Part shown: positions 21,290 to 30,042 of the stretch, one piece after another
How positions within the stretch are numbered: the stretch's first letter is position 1
Layout of the letters: each line of letters starts with the position of its first letter
Origin: Streptomyces sp. NBC_01267
GTDB lineage: Bacteria > Actinomycetota > Actinomycetes > Streptomycetales > Streptomycetaceae
Length of the DNA: 64,000 bases
Direction of reading: 5' to 3'
Assembly (NCBI RefSeq): GCF_036241575.1
Contig: NZ_CP108455.1
Span: 1,812,501-1,876,500, forward strand
The notes under the pieces: generated by a model
What the model saw: only the letters and a program-made list of their open reading frames with translations
What the model was told of the DNA's origin: nothing
The model's database searches: none
Made by a program: the position numbers and the translations under genes

Positions 21290-22707
21290 CGGGCGGCGAC
21301 CTCGCCCTCGGTACCACCGTCGAGCAGGGCTGACGCGACCTGCTCCAACCCCACCGACCTGGACGCCTTCACCAGCACGACATCTCCCTCACGCAGCTCA
21401 CTGCGCAACAGGTCGACGGCCGCCTGCGCGTCGGACACGTGCACCGACTCCTCACCCCACGAACCCTCGTTATAGGCGCCCAATTGCAGCCAGGACGCTT
21501 CCCTGCCCCCGACTGCCACGAGCTTGCTCACGTTGAGCCGGACAGCCAGCCGTCCGACCGCGTCGTGCTCGGCGAGCGACTCGTCACCGAGCTCGGCCAT
21601 GAGACCGAGCACCGCCCACGTGCGTCCCCCCTTGGCCTGTGCGGCCCTGCCCATGGCAGCCAGCGCACGCAGCGCAGCTCGCATGGACTCGGGGTTTGCG
21701 TTGTAGGCGTCGTTGACAACCGTCACACCGTCCGGACGCTCGGTGACCTCCATGCGCCAGCGGGACAGCGTGCCCGCCTCGGAGAGCGCCGGTGCGATCT
21801 CGTCCACGGACATGCCCAACTCATGCGCGACGGCGGCCGCGGCGAGCGCGTTCGACACGTGGTGCTCACCGTACAGGCGCAAGGTCACATCGCTGCACCC
21901 GGTGGGTGTGTGCAGCGTAAATGCGGCCTGTCCGGTGTCCGTGAGCCGGACGTTCTCTGCCCGTACGTCCGCTTCCTCCGCCTCTCCGAAGAGCAGCACG
22001 CTCGCCTTGGTACGCGAGGACATGGCCCGGACCAGCGGATCGTCCGCGTTGAGCACGGCCGTTCCGTGTTCGGGAAGCGACTCGACCATCTCGCCCTTGG
22101 CCTGGGCGATCTGCTCACGGCCGCCGAACTCGCCGATGTGGGCGGTCCCGACATTCAGTACGAGACCGGTCTTCGGCGGTACGAGGCCGGTGAGGTAGCG
22201 GATGTCGCCGATGTAGCGCGCACCCATTTCGAGGACCAGGTACCGGGTGTTCTCGTCGGCCCGCAGGGCGGTCAGCGGCAGGCCGATCTCGTTGTTGAGG
22301 TTGCCCGCCGGGTAGACCGTCGGGCCCTTGCGCTCCAGGAGTTGGGCGATCAGATCCTTCGTCGATGTCTTGCCCGCGGAGCCGGTGAGTGCGACGACTT
22401 CGGTGCCCAGGCGCTCGACGACGGTGCGGGCGAGCGCACCGAGCGCGGCGGTGACGTCGGGCACCACGATCGCCGGGACGCCGACGGGCCGGGTGGCGAG
22501 CACGACGGCGGCGCCCGCTTCGACGGCGCGCCGCGCGAAGTCGTGGCCGTCGACGCGTTCGCCGGCGAAGGCGACGAAGAGACTGCCGGGCTCTACCGCG
22601 CGGGAGTCCATGACGACAGGACCGGCGACCGTGACGGACGGATCCGGTATGTCGTGCGGCTGCCCGCCGACGATTTCGGCGATCTCGGTGAGGGAGAGGG
22701 CGATCAC
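21286..22707 (-). CDS. murF: UDP-MurNAc-tripeptide D-Ala-D-Ala ligase MurF
   Basis: A 473-residue cytoplasmic ligase that adds the D-Ala-D-Ala dipeptide to complete the UDP-MurNAc-pentapeptide. The N-terminal Mur domain begins [14 protein letters not shown]; the P-loop is [13 protein letters not shown] near residue 110 and the later [15 protein letters not shown] motif is diagnostic for MurF. GTG at 22707 lies 4 bases after the murE stop; the reading frame is open further upstream, but that part overlaps murE and lacks family similarity. The ribosome site (AGGGA, 9 bases before the GTG) is weak, so initiation probably relies on ribosomes finishing murE. Confidence 0.95.
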   Translation of the reverse strand: MIALSLTEIAEIVGGQPHDIPDPSVTVAGPVVMDSRAVEPGSLFVAFAGERVDGHDFARRAVEAGAAVVLATRPVGVPAIVVPDVTAALGALARTVVERLGTEVVALTGSAGKTSTKDLIAQLLERKGPTVYPAGNLNNEIGLPLTALRADENTRYLVLEMGARYIGDIRYLTGLVPPKTGLVLNVGTAHIGEFGGREQIAQAKGEMVESLPEHGTAVLNADDPLVRAMSSRTKASVLLFGEAEEADVRAENVRLTDTGQAAFTLHTPTGCSDVTLRLYGEHHVSNALAAAAVAHELGMSVDEIAPALSEAGTLSRWRMEVTERPDGVTVVNDAYNANPESMRAALRALAAMGRAAQAKGGRTWAVLGLMAELGDESLAEHDAVGRLAVRLNVSKLVAVGGREASWLQLGAYNEGSWGEESVHVSDAQAAVDLLRSELREGDVVLVKASRSVGLEQVASALLDGGTEGEVAAR

Positions 22708-22711
22708 TTGG

Positions 22712-24385
22712 TCATCCCTGACTGTTGTTCTCGATTGCTGCGCGCTCGATTGCTGCGCGGAGGACCTGGCGGTCGTCGAAGGGGCGTACCACGCCGGCGA
22801 TGTCCTGACCCTGCTCATGACCCTTGCCTGCGACCAGCACGGTGTCGCCGGGCCGGGCGCGGGCGACGGCCGCGGAGATGGCGGCTGCGCGGTCGGAGTC
22901 GATCAGCACGTCACCCCGCTCGTGCACCGGCACCTCGGCGGCGCCGGCGATCATCGCGGCGAGGATCGCGAGCGGGTCCTCGCCACGGGGGTTGTCGGAG
23001 GTCAGTACGGCGGTGTCGGCGAGCCGTGCGGCGGCGGCGCCCATCGGCCCGCGTTTGGTCTTGTCGCGGTCCCCGCCGCAGCCGAGCACGATGTGCAGCC
23101 TGCCTTCGGTGACCTTGCGCAGGGCGCGCAGGACCGATTCGACGGCGTCCGTCTTGTGGGCGTAGTCGACGACGGCGAGATAGGGCTGTCCGGCGTCGAT
23201 CCGCTCCAGCCTGCCCGGTACACCGGGCACGGCCGCGATGCCGTCCGCCGCGGTCTGCGGGTCGGCCCCGGCGACGGTGAGGGTGACAATGGCGGCGAGG
23301 GTGTTGGCGACGTTGAAGGGGCCCGCCAGCGGCGACTTGGCGGCGATGCGCTCGCCCTTCGGGCCGACCGCGGTGAACGTGCTGGTGAACAGCGAGACTT
23401 CGACGTCCTCGGCCCGCCAGTCCGCGTCCGGGTGGCCCTCGGCGGAGAAGGTGGTGACGGGGACCGTGGCCTCGTCGACGAGGCGGCGGCCGTACTCGTC
23501 GTCGAAGTTCACCACGCCGACCCTGCTGCGCCGCGGGGTGAACAGCTGCGCCTTGGCCTGGAAGTAGTCCTCCATGCCGGAGTGGAACTCCATGTGCTCG
23601 GGGCTGAGGTTGTTGAAGACCGCCACGTCGAAGACGCAGCCGTCGACCCTGCCCAGCACCAGCGCGTGGCTGGAGACCTCCATGGCGACCGTGTCGACGC
23701 CGCGCTCGCGCATGACCGCGAAGAGCGCCTGCAGATCGGTGGCTTCGGGGGTGGTGCGCTCGGACTTGATGCGTTCGTCGCCGATCCGCATCTCGACCGT
23801 ACCGATGAGACCGCTGAGGTGTCCCGCCGCGCGGATGCCGCCCTCGACGAGGTACGCGGTGGTGGTCTTGCCCGAGGTGCCGGTGATGCCGATCTGGAGC
23901 AGGTCACGGCCGGGGTGGCCGTAGATCTCGGCGGCGAGCTGACCCATCACGGCACGCGGGTCGGCGACGGCCAGGACAGGCAGCCCGGTGGCCGCCGCCC
24001 GTTCGGCGCCGGCCGGGTCCGTCAGCACCGCTGCCGCGCCCAGACCGGCTGCCTGCTCGACGAAGTCCGCTCCGTGCAGACGGGCGCCGGGCAGGGCCGC
24101 GTACAGGTCTCCGGGGCGGACCGCCCGGGAGTCGTGGGTGATGCCGGTGACCTCACCGGCGCCCGGTGACGCGATACCCAGTTGTCCTGCCAGCTCCCCC
24201 AGGGGGGTCGGTCGGACCTCTGCCGGACGGGGTGCTCCCGGATAGGTCACAAAAAGGTCCTTCTGGGTCTTTTGGTACTGATCAGCGAGTGGCACGGCGG
24301 TGAGCGTACCGGGCGCACCGGGCTCGCCGCGAAGTGAGGGTCGGGGGGTGTTTCGGTTCCCGGGATCCGGGGTGATGGTCGTCAC
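22712..24385 (-). CDS. murE: UDP-MurNAc-L-Ala-D-Glu--diaminopimelate ligase MurE
   Basis: A 557-residue ligase adding the third amino acid of the stem peptide, LL-diaminopimelate in Streptomyces. The P-loop GITGTSGKTTTAYLVEGG lies in the middle of the protein, NLSPEHMEFHSGMEDYFQAK follows, and a C-terminal SDNPRGEDP motif is the DAP-specificity signature (Arg in DNPR), arguing against a lysine-adding enzyme. The first ~55 residues are a poorly conserved extension. GTG at 24385 has AGGAA seven bases ahead and is preferred. A GTG at 24403 that overlaps the ftsI stop (GTGA) is the alternative and would add six residues. Confidence 0.94.
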   Translation of the reverse strand: MTTITPDPGNRNTPRPSLRGEPGAPGTLTAVPLADQYQKTQKDLFVTYPGAPRPAEVRPTPLGELAGQLGIASPGAGEVTGITHDSRAVRPGDLYAALPGARLHGADFVEQAAGLGAAAVLTDPAGAERAAATGLPVLAVADPRAVMGQLAAEIYGHPGRDLLQIGITGTSGKTTTAYLVEGGIRAAGHLSGLIGTVEMRIGDERIKSERTTPEATDLQALFAVMRERGVDTVAMEVSSHALVLGRVDGCVFDVAVFNNLSPEHMEFHSGMEDYFQAKAQLFTPRRSRVGVVNFDDEYGRRLVDEATVPVTTFSAEGHPDADWRAEDVEVSLFTSTFTAVGPKGERIAAKSPLAGPFNVANTLAAIVTLTVAGADPQTAADGIAAVPGVPGRLERIDAGQPYLAVVDYAHKTDAVESVLRALRKVTEGRLHIVLGCGGDRDKTKRGPMGAAAARLADTAVLTSDNPRGEDPLAILAAMIAGAAEVPVHERGDVLIDSDRAAAISAAVARARPGDTVLVAGKGHEQGQDIAGVVRPFDDRQVLRAAIERAAIENNSQG

Positions 24386-24399
24386 TGATGGTTCCTGGA

Positions 24400-26352
24400 T
24401 CACTGGTGGGGGTCGAAGGTGACCGGCAGCCCGGGGGCCTCCCGGCCGGTCGGTGGGACCTGGAGGGTCTTGAGCGCGAACTCCATGACCTTCTTGTATA
24501 CGGGCCCGCAGATCGAGCCGCCGAAGTAACTGCCGCTCATCGGGTTCTGGATGGCGCAGTAGACGGTGACACGGGGTTGGTCGGCGGGAGCGAAGCCCGC
24601 GAACGAGGCGGTGTAGCCGTGGTAGCCCCCCTTCTCCGGATCCACCCGGTTGGCCGTTCCGGTCTTGCCCGCGACCCGGTATCCGGGGATCCGGGCCGAG
24701 ATCCCGGTGCCCTCCTGGTCGCCGACGACCGACTCCAGCATCCTGGCGACCGTCCTGGCCGTGCTCTCGCTCACGACGCGGGTCTCCTTCGGGGCCGGTG
24801 CCGGGGTGAACTGTCCGTCGGGTCCCCTGGTACCGCTGATCAGCGAGGGCTCCACGCGTACGCCGCCGTTGCCGATGGTGGAGTACACGGACGCCGCCTG
24901 CAGGGCGTTCAGCGAGAGCCCCTGGCCGAACGGGATCGTGTACTGCTGCGACGTCGACCAGTCCTGGGGTTTGGCCAGGATCCCCGCGGTCTCACCGGGG
25001 AAGCCGACACCGCTCGGCACGCCGATGCCGAACTTGTGCAGGTACGAGTAGAGGACCTTGTTCGCCTCGGGCTGGGTCTTCCCGAGCTGTCCGGCGGCCA
25101 GGATGGTGCCGATGTTGCTGGACTTGGCCAGCACGCCGTTGAGCGTCAGCGACCAGGTCGGGTGGTCGATGTCGTCGTGGAACACCCGGTCGCCGCGGTG
25201 CAGGGTGTTGGGCACCGTCACATGGGTGCCCGGTGTCGCGACCCCCTCCTGGATGATGGCGGACATGGACATGACCTTGCTGGTGGAGCCAGGCTCGAAG
25301 GCGTCCTGGAGCGCGGCGTTGCCCAGCGCGGAGGGGTTGGCGTGGGTGAGGTCGTTGGGGTCGAAGCCGGGGGCGTTGGCCATGGCGAGGACCTGGCCGG
25401 TCCTGGTGTCCTGCACGACCACGTAGCCGCGGTCGGCCTTGGACTTCTTCACCTGGTCGGCGATCGCGCTCTGCGCGGCCCACTGGATGTCCCGGTCCAG
25501 CGTCAGCTCGACGTCCGAGCCCGCGACGGCGGGCACCTCGCTGGCCCCGGCCGTGGGCACCTGACGGCCGCCCGACTGCGCGTAGGTGATCTTGCCGTCC
25601 TTGCCCGACAGCTCCTTGTCCAGCGAGGACTCCAGACCGCCCGCGCCCTTGCCCTCGGAGTTGACCCAGCCCAGCACCCCGGCGGCGAGGTCGCCGTTCG
25701 GGTAGACCCGCTTGGTGCTCGGCTCCTGGAAGACCCCGGCGATCACATCGGCGCCCTTGCCGCCCTTGGCCTTGTCCGCGCTCGCCTTCTGCGCGAAGAC
25801 GCCCTTGAGGTCCTTGATCTGGTTCCAGACCTGCGGGGTCCGGCGGCTCGCCAGCAGGACGTACCGGGTCCTGGGCGTCCTGAGCTTCTTCGCCAGCACG
25901 TCGGCGTCCTGACCGAGGATCGGCGCGAGCAGCGCGCCCGCCTGCTCCGGGGCGTCGGCCGCGTGGCTCTGCTCCGGGGTGAACATCGTCGGGTCGGCGG
26001 TGATGTCGTACGCGTCGACGCTGGCGGCCAGTGCGACGCCGCTGCGGTCGGTGATCTCGCCGCGTTCGGCGGTGAGCGTATGGCTCAGGTAGCGGTTCTT
26101 GTCGGCCTTGGCCGCGTACGCGCTGGCGTCGACGGCCTGCACCTGGAGCAGCCGTACGACGAAGACCGCCATCACCAGGGTCAGCGCGAGACCGACGAGC
26201 CGCAGCCGGGGGCGCGGACTGCCCAGCCGCAGCGTCCGGGCGGTCTTGCGCGGCGGGCGCGGGCGGCGCTGCGCCGGGCGCACGGGGCGGGCGGCCCGCG
26301 CCTGGCGTGCCGGGGGCGGAACTCGGCGGCGCGGAGGTTCCTTGGACGGCAC
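24400..26352 (-). CDS. ftsI: Peptidoglycan D,D-transpeptidase FtsI (PBP3)
   Basis: A 650-residue class B penicillin-binding protein that cross-links septal peptidoglycan with FtsW. A basic, Pro/Arg-rich cytoplasmic tail of ~50 residues precedes one transmembrane helix (LRLVGLALTLVMAVFVVRLL). The pedestal dimerisation domain follows, then the transpeptidase domain with the active-site Ser motif STSK, the SSN motif and KTGTA, in the right order. GTG at 26352 was chosen: it is 4 bases after the ftsL stop, and the longer frame runs through ftsL. The Arg/Pro-rich N-terminus is usual for actinobacteria. Confidence 0.96.
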   Translation of the reverse strand: MPSKEPPRRRVPPPARQARAARPVRPAQRRPRPPRKTARTLRLGSPRPRLRLVGLALTLVMAVFVVRLLQVQAVDASAYAAKADKNRYLSHTLTAERGEITDRSGVALAASVDAYDITADPTMFTPEQSHAADAPEQAGALLAPILGQDADVLAKKLRTPRTRYVLLASRRTPQVWNQIKDLKGVFAQKASADKAKGGKGADVIAGVFQEPSTKRVYPNGDLAAGVLGWVNSEGKGAGGLESSLDKELSGKDGKITYAQSGGRQVPTAGASEVPAVAGSDVELTLDRDIQWAAQSAIADQVKKSKADRGYVVVQDTRTGQVLAMANAPGFDPNDLTHANPSALGNAALQDAFEPGSTSKVMSMSAIIQEGVATPGTHVTVPNTLHRGDRVFHDDIDHPTWSLTLNGVLAKSSNIGTILAAGQLGKTQPEANKVLYSYLHKFGIGVPSGVGFPGETAGILAKPQDWSTSQQYTIPFGQGLSLNALQAASVYSTIGNGGVRVEPSLISGTRGPDGQFTPAPAPKETRVVSESTARTVARMLESVVGDQEGTGISARIPGYRVAGKTGTANRVDPEKGGYHGYTASFAGFAPADQPRVTVYCAIQNPMSGSYFGGSICGPVYKKVMEFALKTLQVPPTGREAPGLPVTFDPHQ

Positions 26353-26356
26353 TGCG

Positions 26357-26911
26357 TCACCTGCCGGGGGTCTGGGTCGGCTCTGCTGTCGTCCCCGCGG
26401 GGGCGGGTGGTGAGGGGGCTTCGAGCGCGGTGGACGACACACCGCCCGAGGGGGCCGTGTTCGTCGCGGTGGCCGAACCCGGGACCGGCACTGTCGGCGC
26501 CGACGGTGTCGCGGAGGGCTTCGGCTTCGGCGGGACCGGTGGCTGGGTGGCCTCGGCGGCGACGCCCAGGACCTTGCCGTCACGGCCGAGGAAGGCGGGG
26601 CCGCCGCCGGGCACCATGCCGAGCTCCCCGGCCCGCTTGGCCAGTGCGCCGGGTGCCGAACGGTCGTCGACGTCCCGTTGCAGCGCCTGTTCCTCGTCGG
26701 TCAGCTCACCGATCTGCTTCTGTTCCCTGCTGAGCTTGAAGGAACCTTCGTTCAGTGCGGAGTTCAGCACCAGGAGCGTGATCAGACCGCTGCCCAGCAG
26801 CAGGACGACCAGAAGGACGAAGGGGGTCCGCGCCGCCCTGGGAGGTGCGGACGGCAGCAGCCGGGCCAGCCGAGCGGCCCGCCCCTTCAGTGCTGTGGCC
26901 GGCTTGCTCAC
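26357..26911 (-). CDS. FtsL-like septum formation initiator
   Basis: A 184-residue bitopic membrane protein: basic N-terminus (1-30), one transmembrane helix (about 31-52, [20 protein letters not shown]), a short coiled coil ([20 protein letters not shown]) and a Pro/Thr/Ser-rich tail outside. Position between rsmH and ftsI, topology and coiled coil match actinobacterial FtsL, which works with DivIC/FtsB and FtsQ to activate FtsWI. GTG at 26911 overlaps the rsmH stop by 4 bases and has GAGGAGG upstream. The disordered ~90-residue tail is longer than in most FtsL proteins. Sequence conservation is low, so position is the main evidence. Confidence 0.85.
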   Translation of the reverse strand: MSKPATALKGRAARLARLLPSAPPRAARTPFVLLVVLLLGSGLITLLVLNSALNEGSFKLSREQKQIGELTDEEQALQRDVDDRSAPGALAKRAGELGMVPGGGPAFLGRDGKVLGVAAEATQPPVPPKPKPSATPSAPTVPVPGSATATNTAPSGGVSSTALEAPSPPAPAGTTAEPTQTPGR

Positions 26912-27864
26912 AGCGCCTCCTCGCGGATGCGCTGCGCACCCCGCAGCCGTGCCGGTGCCGCACGCCGGTTCTCCGCGACCTCTTCCTCCGTCGGGAGTTC
27001 CGCGCCGCGGGTGAGCAGTTTCAGCCGGGGCTGGTAGCGCTCGGGGACGACCGGAAGTCCGGCCGGTGCCGTGTTCGCGGCGCCCGCCGCGAAGACCTGC
27101 TTGACCAGCCGGTCCTCCAGCGAGTGGTACGAGAGGACGGCGATACGGCCGCCGACGGCGAGCGCGTCCACCGCGGCCGGGATCGCCCGTTCCAGTACGG
27201 CGAGTTCGCCGTTGACCTCGATCCGCAGGGCCTGGAAGGTGCGCTTGGCGGGGTTGCCCCCGGTGCGCTTGACGGCCTGCGGCAGCGAGTCGCGGATGAG
27301 CTCGACCAGCCGGGCGCTGTTGGTGAAGGGTTCCTTCTCCCGCTCCCGGACGACCGCGGAGACGATCCGCTTGGCCTGCTTCTCCTCGCCGTACGCGCGC
27401 AGGATCCGTACCAGTTCGCCCGGCGGATAGGTGTTGAGCACCTCGGCGGCGCCCATGCCGGTCGTCTGGTCCATGCGCATGTCGAGCGGGGCGTCCTGGG
27501 CGTAGGCGAAACCGCGGTCCGCCTCGTCCAGCTGCATCGACGAGACACCGAGGTCGAAGAGGACGCCCTGGACGCGCGGGACGTCCAGCCGGTCCAGGAC
27601 CTCGGGCAGTTCGTCGTAGACCGCGTGCACCAGGGTGGCCCGGTCGCCGAAGGGCGCGAGGCGCTCGCCGGAGAGGCGCAGGGCTTCCTTGTCCCGGTCG
27701 AGAGCGATCAGCCGGGCCGCCGGGAACGTCGAGAGCAGCGCCTCGCTGTGACCGCCGAGGCCGAGGGTGCAGTCGACGACGACCGCACCGGGCTGGGCAA
27801 GGGCCGGGGCCAACAGATCCAGGCATCGCTGGAGCATCACCGGGACATGTCGGGACTGGCTCAT
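26908..27864 (-). CDS. rsmH: 16S rRNA (cytosine1402-N4)-methyltransferase RsmH (MraW)
   Basis: A 318-residue SAM-dependent enzyme that methylates C1402 in the ribosomal P-site. Motifs are [13 protein letters not shown] at the N-terminus, [14 protein letters not shown] (SAM motif I), [29 protein letters not shown] and the late [14 protein letters not shown] at 27864 follows GAGAGGG. It is the first gene of the dcw array here; mraZ, which usually precedes rsmH, is absent and the gap upstream leads to a divergent carbonic anhydrase. The promoter candidate at 28065-28092 would give a leader of about 190 bases. Confidence 0.96.
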   Translation of the reverse strand: MSQSRHVPVMLQRCLDLLAPALAQPGAVVVDCTLGLGGHSEALLSTFPAARLIALDRDKEALRLSGERLAPFGDRATLVHAVYDELPEVLDRLDVPRVQGVLFDLGVSSMQLDEADRGFAYAQDAPLDMRMDQTTGMGAAEVLNTYPPGELVRILRAYGEEKQAKRIVSAVVREREKEPFTNSARLVELIRDSLPQAVKRTGGNPAKRTFQALRIEVNGELAVLERAIPAAVDALAVGGRIAVLSYHSLEDRLVKQVFAAGAANTAPAGLPVVPERYQPRLKLLTRGAELPTEEEVAENRRAAPARLRGAQRIREEAL

Positions 27865-28064
27865 GCGCCCTCTCAGATACGGCGCGGTCGCACGTACTGC
27901 CGGGTCCCCGCCCGCTCGGAAGGGGACGGTCCGCCGGCGCCGGGAAGGGCGTCGACCGGCCGGCGAGCGGGAGAGGGCCGGGCCGTACGTACGCCGCGCA
28001 TGCGCGGGTGTGCGGGGTGTGTGCGTGAAGCAGAGAGGACGCATCACGCCTCCCACTTCGCGCC

Positions 28065-28092
28065 ACTTTAGTCCACCGGTCCCGCCGGTCAA
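28065..28092 (-). promoter_or_regulatory. dcw cluster (rsmH) promoter candidate
   Basis: TTGACC (28092-28087) and TAAAGT (28070-28065) are separated by 16 bases on the minus strand. The predicted start is near 28058, about 190 bases before the rsmH ATG. It is the best sigma-70-type match in this gap. Confidence 0.55.
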
Positions 28093-28230
28093 TCAACCGC
28101 CCAGCGCGTCGCGGAGTCCACTTTTCACCCGGACAGGCCAACGGGCGTCAAGCCTGTGGGTTAGCTCACAACAGACCGAGTTGACACTGTTTTTCCTGCC
28201 TCGGCGCGGGACCGATCGAGCCACGACAGC

Positions 28231-28236
28231 TACCGT
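28231..28236 (+). promoter_or_regulatory. -10 element of the carbonic anhydrase gene (leaderless type)
   Basis: TACCGT ends 7 bases before the ATG at 28244, and no ribosome-binding site precedes that ATG. The expected start of transcription coincides with the start codon. The -35 (GGGACC with a 17-base spacer) is weak. Confidence 0.45.
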
Positions 28237-28243
28237 CATACGT

Positions 28244-28810
28244 ATGTCGACACCTGCCAACCTCCCCGCAGAGCCCTCCGCTCCGCGTCCGCGCCCCACC
28301 ACGGGGGACAGCGGCACCGTGACCGACCGGCTCGTGGGAGCCAACCGGAGCTACGCCAGTGCGTTCACGGACCCCGGCATGGACTCCCGTCCGGTGCTGC
28401 ACGTCGCCGTCGTCGCCTGCATGGACGCCCGTATCGACCTGCACGCCGCCCTCGGTCTCGAACTCGGTGACTGCCACACGATCCGCAACGCGGGCGGCGT
28501 GGTCACCGATGACGTGATCCGCTCACTGACCATCAGTCAGCGCGGCATGGGCACCCGCAGCGTCATACTGATCCACCACACCACGTGCGGCCTGGAGAGT
28601 CTCACCGAGGACTTCCGGCAGGAGCTGGAGGTGGAGGTCGGTCAGCGTCCGGCCTGGGCCGTGGAGTCGTTCAGCGACGTGGACCAGGACGTGCGTCAGT
28701 CGATGCAGCGGGTCCGGACCTCACCGTTCCTGCCGCACACCGACGATGTCCGGGGCTTCGTCTTCGACGTGACGACCGGCTTGCTCAGGGAGATCGACCC
28801 GGTCGTCTGA
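28244..28810 (+). CDS. Beta-class carbonic anhydrase
   Basis: A 188-residue enzyme interconverting CO2 and bicarbonate. The zinc ligands fit the beta class: Cys59 and Asp61 in VACMDAR and the HHTTCG motif with His-x2-Cys about 55 residues later. The first ~25 residues are a Pro/Ala-rich extension. It belongs to the small, single-domain actinobacterial type with a shortened C-terminus. It is transcribed away from the dcw cluster, and ATG at 28244 lacks a Shine-Dalgarno sequence, so it is probably read from a leaderless mRNA. Activity is inferred from the intact ligand set. Confidence 0.88.
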   Translation: MSTPANLPAEPSAPRPRPTTGDSGTVTDRLVGANRSYASAFTDPGMDSRPVLHVAVVACMDARIDLHAALGLELGDCHTIRNAGGVVTDDVIRSLTISQRGMGTRSVILIHHTTCGLESLTEDFRQELEVEVGQRPAWAVESFSDVDQDVRQSMQRVRTSPFLPHTDDVRGFVFDVTTGLLREIDPVV

Positions 28811-29043
28811 GCGATCGGCGCAGGACGAAATCACGGCAACCCACGACATATCCCGCCCACTTGTCCACAGGCAAGTGACACGAAGCGGTAACGGCAACAA
28901 GAATGCGGGGGCGGCACCTCGTCAGGTCTCACCGGACGGGGCGTCGCTGTTCGGGGTGGGCCGGGCCGTGCGCAGTGCCCTGGTCCGTGAAAGGGGTATC
29001 CCCTGCTCCTCAGGAGCGTGGGGGAAGGGCCGAGGAGGGCCGG

Positions 29044-30042
29044 GTGACGACCTATGACGATCGAGCGAGCCTCACAGATCTGACCACCACAGCGGAGCGC
29101 ATCCGCAGGTCGGTGGAGGGTGTGATCGAGGGCAAGCCTGAGGTCGTACGGCTTTCGCTGACCGTGCTTCTCGCTGAGGGGCATCTGCTCATCGAGGACG
29201 TACCGGGCGTGGGCAAGACCATGCTCGCCAAGGCGCTGGCGCGCTCCATCGACTGCTCGGTACGGCGTATCCAGTTCACGCCCGACCTGCTGCCGTCGGA
29301 CATCACCGGTGTGTCGATCTTCGACCAGCAACGGCGCGAGTTCGAGTTCAAACCGGGGGCGATCTTCGCGCAGATCGTGATCGGCGACGAGATCAACCGC
29401 GCCTCTCCGAAGACCCAGTCGGCGCTGCTCGAATCGATGGAGGAGCGCCAGGTCACCATCGACGGGCAGACGTACGAACTGCCCAGCCCCTTCATGGTGG
29501 TGGCCACGCAGAACCCGGTGGAGATGGAGGGCACGTACCCGCTGCCCGAAGCGCAGCGGGACCGGTTCATGGCCCGGGTCTCCATCGGTTATCCGAGCCC
29601 GGAGGCCGAGCTGCGGATGCTCGATGTGCACGGTTCGGTCTCGCCGCTGGACGATCTCCAGCCGGTGGCGCACGCCCACGAGGTCCTGAAGCTCGTCGAC
29701 GCAGTACGGGCGGTCCACGTCGCCGAGGCGGTCCGGCGGTACGCGGTGCAGCTGGTCACGGCCACCCGCAGCCACCCGGACCTCAGACTCGGCGCATCCC
29801 CGCGGGCCACGCTGCATCTGCTGCGCGCCGCGAAGGCCGCCGCGGCGCTGAGCGGACGGGAGTACGCGCTGCCCGACGACGTCCAGGCGCTGGCGGTCGC
29901 GGTGCTCGCGCACCGACTGCTGCCCACCGCGCAGGCCCAGTTGAGCCGCCGCACCGCGGAGCAGGTCGTGCTGGAGATCGTCCAGCAGACCCCGGTGCCC
30001 GCGCACGACAACCGTCAGCAGCCCGGCGCCCGGCGGCTGTGA
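29044..30042 (+). CDS. MoxR family AAA ATPase
   Basis: A 332-residue AAA+ chaperone-like ATPase. Walker A is GVGKTMLAKALA (about 50-61), the MoxR motif FTPDLLPSDITG follows, Walker B is GDEINRASPKTQSALLE, and sensor regions include ATQNPVEMEGTYPLPEAQRDRF. MoxR proteins work with a DUF58/VWA-type partner to mature or assemble other proteins or complexes. GTG at 29044 is preceded by GAGGAGG and was chosen on that basis. The stop overlaps the start of the DUF58 gene (TGATG), giving a three-gene operon with the transglutaminase-like protein. Confidence 0.92.
   Translation: MTTYDDRASLTDLTTTAERIRRSVEGVIEGKPEVVRLSLTVLLAEGHLLIEDVPGVGKTMLAKALARSIDCSVRRIQFTPDLLPSDITGVSIFDQQRREFEFKPGAIFAQIVIGDEINRASPKTQSALLESMEERQVTIDGQTYELPSPFMVVATQNPVEMEGTYPLPEAQRDRFMARVSIGYPSPEAELRMLDVHGSVSPLDDLQPVAHAHEVLKLVDAVRAVHVAEAVRRYAVQLVTATRSHPDLRLGASPRATLHLLRAAKAAAALSGREYALPDDVQALAVAVLAHRLLPTAQAQLSRRTAEQVVLEIVQQTPVPAHDNRQQPGARRL

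Larger units (their letters stand above)
27865..28243. other. Divergent control region between rsmH and the carbonic anhydrase
   Basis: A 379-base gap without a credible gene. It holds the rsmH promoter (28065-28092, minus), a long rsmH leader with short GC palindromes such as the one around CGCGCATGCGCG, and the leaderless-type promoter of the carbonic anhydrase. A consensus TTGACA at 28181-28186 has no matching -10 at normal distance on the plus strand. Confidence 0.6.

Noticed and set aside
24388..26733. 781-codon open frame antisense to ftsI
   Set aside because: Composition is typical of a GC-driven shadow and the opposite strand encodes a complete PBP3.
28181..28186. Perfect TTGACA -35 hexamer before the carbonic anhydrase gene
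   Set aside because: No -10 element lies 16-19 bases downstream; the better candidate is TACCGT at 28231 with a weak -35.
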